DNA from: Curtobacterium sp. MMLR14_010
GTDB taxonomy: Bacteria; Actinomycetota; Actinomycetes; Actinomycetales; Microbacteriaceae
Assembly (NCBI RefSeq): GCF_001865015.1
Contig: NZ_MJGV01000026.1
Location: 111,935-175,934, forward strand
Length of the DNA: 64,000 bases
Reading direction: 5' to 3'
Part shown: in pieces, positions 63,840-64,000 of the stretch
How the letters are laid out: every line of letters begins with the position of its first letter
Numbering within the stretch: position 1 is the first letter of the stretch
The notes under the pieces: generated by a model
What the model saw: only the letters and a program-made list of their open reading frames with translations
Databases searched by the model: none
What the model was told of the DNA's origin: nothing
Translations under genes and position numbers: made by a program

Positions 63840-64000
63840 CGCGCGCGCGGCGCGCCCGGCGTGGGCGCGGAGCGCGCGGCGCCCGGCGCCTGGCGCCGGC
63901 CGCACGCGGCGTCGCCGCGTACGTCGCCCCCGCACGCGGCGCCCGGCGGCGCCGTCGCGTGGCGTCGCACAACCGAAACCGGCTCGCGCCACGGACATCC
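63840..64000. other. Extremely GC-rich end of window, no gene seen
   Basis: Short palindromic words of G and C (GCGCGC, GGCGCC and GCGGCGC types) with CGCACGCGGCG recurring at 63901 and 63930. CGCACGCGGCG also occurs in the 32-bp tandem array at 20559. I see no gene or clear terminator. Confidence 0.4.

Overview
The window is 64 kb of chromosomal DNA from a high-GC actinobacterium, most likely a member of the Microbacteriaceae (Curtobacterium-like). That placement is my inference. It rests on the very high GC at third codon positions, mycothiol synthase next to a GlnR-type regulator, SenX3-RegX3, CarD, a bacterial XPB helicase with its partner protein, SigK-RskA, CIRCE-controlled groEL without groES, and many starts that look leaderless. 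The gene set is mostly housekeeping. No prophage, insertion sequence, CRISPR array or rRNA was seen.

Layout. 1-5.6 kb: XPB helicase and its partner, then an OmpR-type two-component pair. 5.9-12.6 kb: a DUF559-like nuclease-fold protein, groEL with two CIRCE operators, a cold-shock gene, a LytR_C/DUF3263 pair, DUF2332, an ElaA-type acetyltransferase and msrB. 12.7-20.3 kb: tRNA-Thr, a GT39-like membrane enzyme, an aldo/keto reductase, a hydrolase, an NAD(P)HX epimerase, a gldA plus DUF2090-aldolase operon, and a zinc peptidase. 20.3-25.3 kb: repeat-rich spacers around a DsbA-like protein, a sugar ABC ATPase and DUF4032. 25.3-29.6 kb: the carD-ispDF-cysS-rlmB run. 29.7-33.8 kb: a lipoprotein, regX3-senX3 and the divergent phoU. 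33.9-41.3 kb: gpm, a methyltransferase, an FtsX-like ABC plus GT2 operon, and ygfZ, FABP and small membrane genes. 41.4-50.4 kb: glnR-like, mshD, ppk, mutT1 and pstSCAB. 50.6-56.9 kb: rskA-sigK and a surface locus. 57-59.7 kb: a possible structured RNA, tRNA-Lys with a duplicated 3' half, and an AraC regulator. 59.8-63.8 kb: galM-like and deoR divergent from galT-galK.

Two themes tie genes together. First, phosphate: the SenX3-RegX3 pair, phoU, ppk and pstSCAB lie within 20 kb, and the spacers before phoU, ppk and pstS each carry 11-bp direct repeats beginning G(T/G)TC, matching the actinobacterial PHO-box pattern. Second, a possible surface-protein sorting system at 52.1-56.9 kb. An exosortase/archaeosortase-like membrane protein (Cys87, Arg132, His152) overlaps a 58-aa protein with a PEP-CTERM-like tail, and is followed by a BcsA-like glycosyltransferase and WecB. 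Diverging from it is a secreted three-repeat Ig-like protein ending in a motif, one membrane helix and an Arg cluster, without LPXTG. I regard this as the best candidate for an under-described system here.

The intergenic DNA is also unusual. It holds a 60-bp hairpin element in three copies (22-16-22 architecture), a dispersed inverted-repeat family in four spacers whose edge supplies the stop codon of two genes, two tandem arrays (29 bp and 32 bp), and a terminator hairpin of nearly the same sequence used at several sites.
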